The notes beneath the pieces are model-generated. The model was not told the DNA's origin, did not search any database, and saw only the letters and a list, made by a program, of their open reading frames with translations. From Acidobacteriota bacterium (GTDB taxonomy: Bacteria; Acidobacteriota; Thermoanaerobaculia; UBA5066): a stretch of 6,245 nt of DNA. Where the stretch lies: assembly GCA_016789625.1 (NCBI GenBank), contig JAEUQS010000745.1:1-6245 (forward strand). The letters run 5' to 3'. The position numbers and the translations under genes were made by a program. The first letter of the stretch is position 1; each line of letters starts with the position of its first letter. Of the stretch, positions 5,966 through 6,245 are shown one piece after another.

Positions 5966-6245
5966 TCAGCTCTTCCCGGCACCGAAGGCCTTGAGGATCT
6001 CGATCGGCACGGGAAAGATGATCGTGGAGTTCTTCTCGGCGCCGATCTCCGTGAGCGTCTGGAGGTAGCGTAGCTGGAGCGCCGCAGGCTGCAGGCTGAG
6101 GACCGCCGCCGCCTCGCCGAGCTGCTTGGAGGCCTCGAGCTCGCCGGAAGCATGGATGATCTTCGCGCGCTTCTCCCGCTCGGCCTCGGCCTCGCGTGCC
6201 ATTGCCCGCTGCATTTCGGGCGGGAGGTCCACGGCCTTCACCTCG
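5966..6245 (-). CDS. Slipin/stomatin-like SPFH protein, C-terminal 92 residues only (5' end outside window)
   Basis: Only the C-terminal end is present; the gene enters at 6245 and stops at a TGA at 5966-5968. What is visible is an SPFH C-terminal region: VDLPPEMQRAMAREAEAERE followed by a charged, Ala/Glu-rich coiled-coil segment, then AALQLRYLQTLTEI and the tail NSTIIFPVPIEIL. These are hallmarks of the slipin family (bacterial stomatin homologues). Family members are membrane-anchored scaffold proteins that oligomerise at the inner membrane and are often encoded beside an NfeD-type partner. No partner is visible, but one could lie upstream of the window. The codon at 6239-6241 is GTG. It is most likely an internal valine (EVKAVDLP), because family members continue upstream, so it should not be taken as the start. 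The stop lies 2 nt before the SPOR gene start, so the two are almost certainly co-transcribed. Family assignment is firm; the cellular role is not known from sequence. Confidence 0.88.
   Translation of the reverse strand, partial: EVKAVDLPPEMQRAMAREAEAEREKRAKIIHASGELEASKQLGEAAAVLSLQPAALQLRYLQTLTEIGAEKNSTIIFPVPIEILKAFGAGKS

Noticed and set aside
4368..6068. Plus-strand open frame of 566 codons opposite lipA, the SPOR gene and the slipin end
   Set aside because: It has Arg/Gly/His-rich composition, no domain, and crosses several real gene boundaries on the opposite strand; it is a codon-bias shadow.

Overview
This window is a compact run of housekeeping genes, all on the minus strand, in a high-GC genome (GC looks to be around two thirds, with strong G/C at third codon positions). 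Read in the direction of transcription, from high to low coordinates, the order is: C-terminal end of a slipin/stomatin-type SPFH protein, a membrane-anchored SPOR-domain protein, lipA (lipoyl synthase), lnt (apolipoprotein N-acyltransferase), prfB (release factor 2), a CoA-diphosphatase-type Nudix hydrolase, xerD (tyrosine recombinase), and probably the first 13 codons of another gene that begins like a signal peptide. Lnt together with a SPOR protein indicates a Gram-negative (diderm) bacterium. The GC content and gene mix would fit groups such as Acidobacteriota, Myxococcota or Desulfobacterota, but the sequence alone does not settle the phylum.

Spacing is very tight: 2 nt between slipin and SPOR, 9 nt between SPOR and lipA, a 4-nt GTGA overlap between lipA and lnt, 42 nt between lnt and prfB, 3 nt between prfB and the Nudix gene, 35 nt between the Nudix gene and xerD, and an 8-nt overlap between xerD and the putative next gene. 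No gap is large enough for an obvious promoter or rho-independent terminator, so the whole window is probably one transcription unit that starts upstream of position 6245 and ends beyond position 1. There is no gene-free stretch above 300 bases. I saw no RNA gene, mobile element, CRISPR array or sizeable repeat.

The most informative feature is at the start of prfB. The long open frame covers most of RF2 but lacks a proper N-terminus. That N-terminus lies in another frame, beginning at an ATG at 2745 and running 23 codons to ...RGYL followed by an in-frame TGA. The junction (2689-2673, minus strand) reads CCGGGGCTATCTTTGAC, which has the same elements as the classical autoregulatory +1 programmed frameshift of bacterial RF2: an SD-like G-run, then TAT CTT TGA C. 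The full product is 385 aa. A start placed at the in-frame ATG at 2696 would be wrong.

Functionally the genes link envelope work (slipin, SPOR, Lnt), cofactor chemistry (LipA, CoA hydrolase), translation termination (RF2) and chromosome dimer resolution (XerD). I see no new defence or mobile system here. The interest lies in the frameshift, the dense translational coupling and the mixed-function gene cluster.
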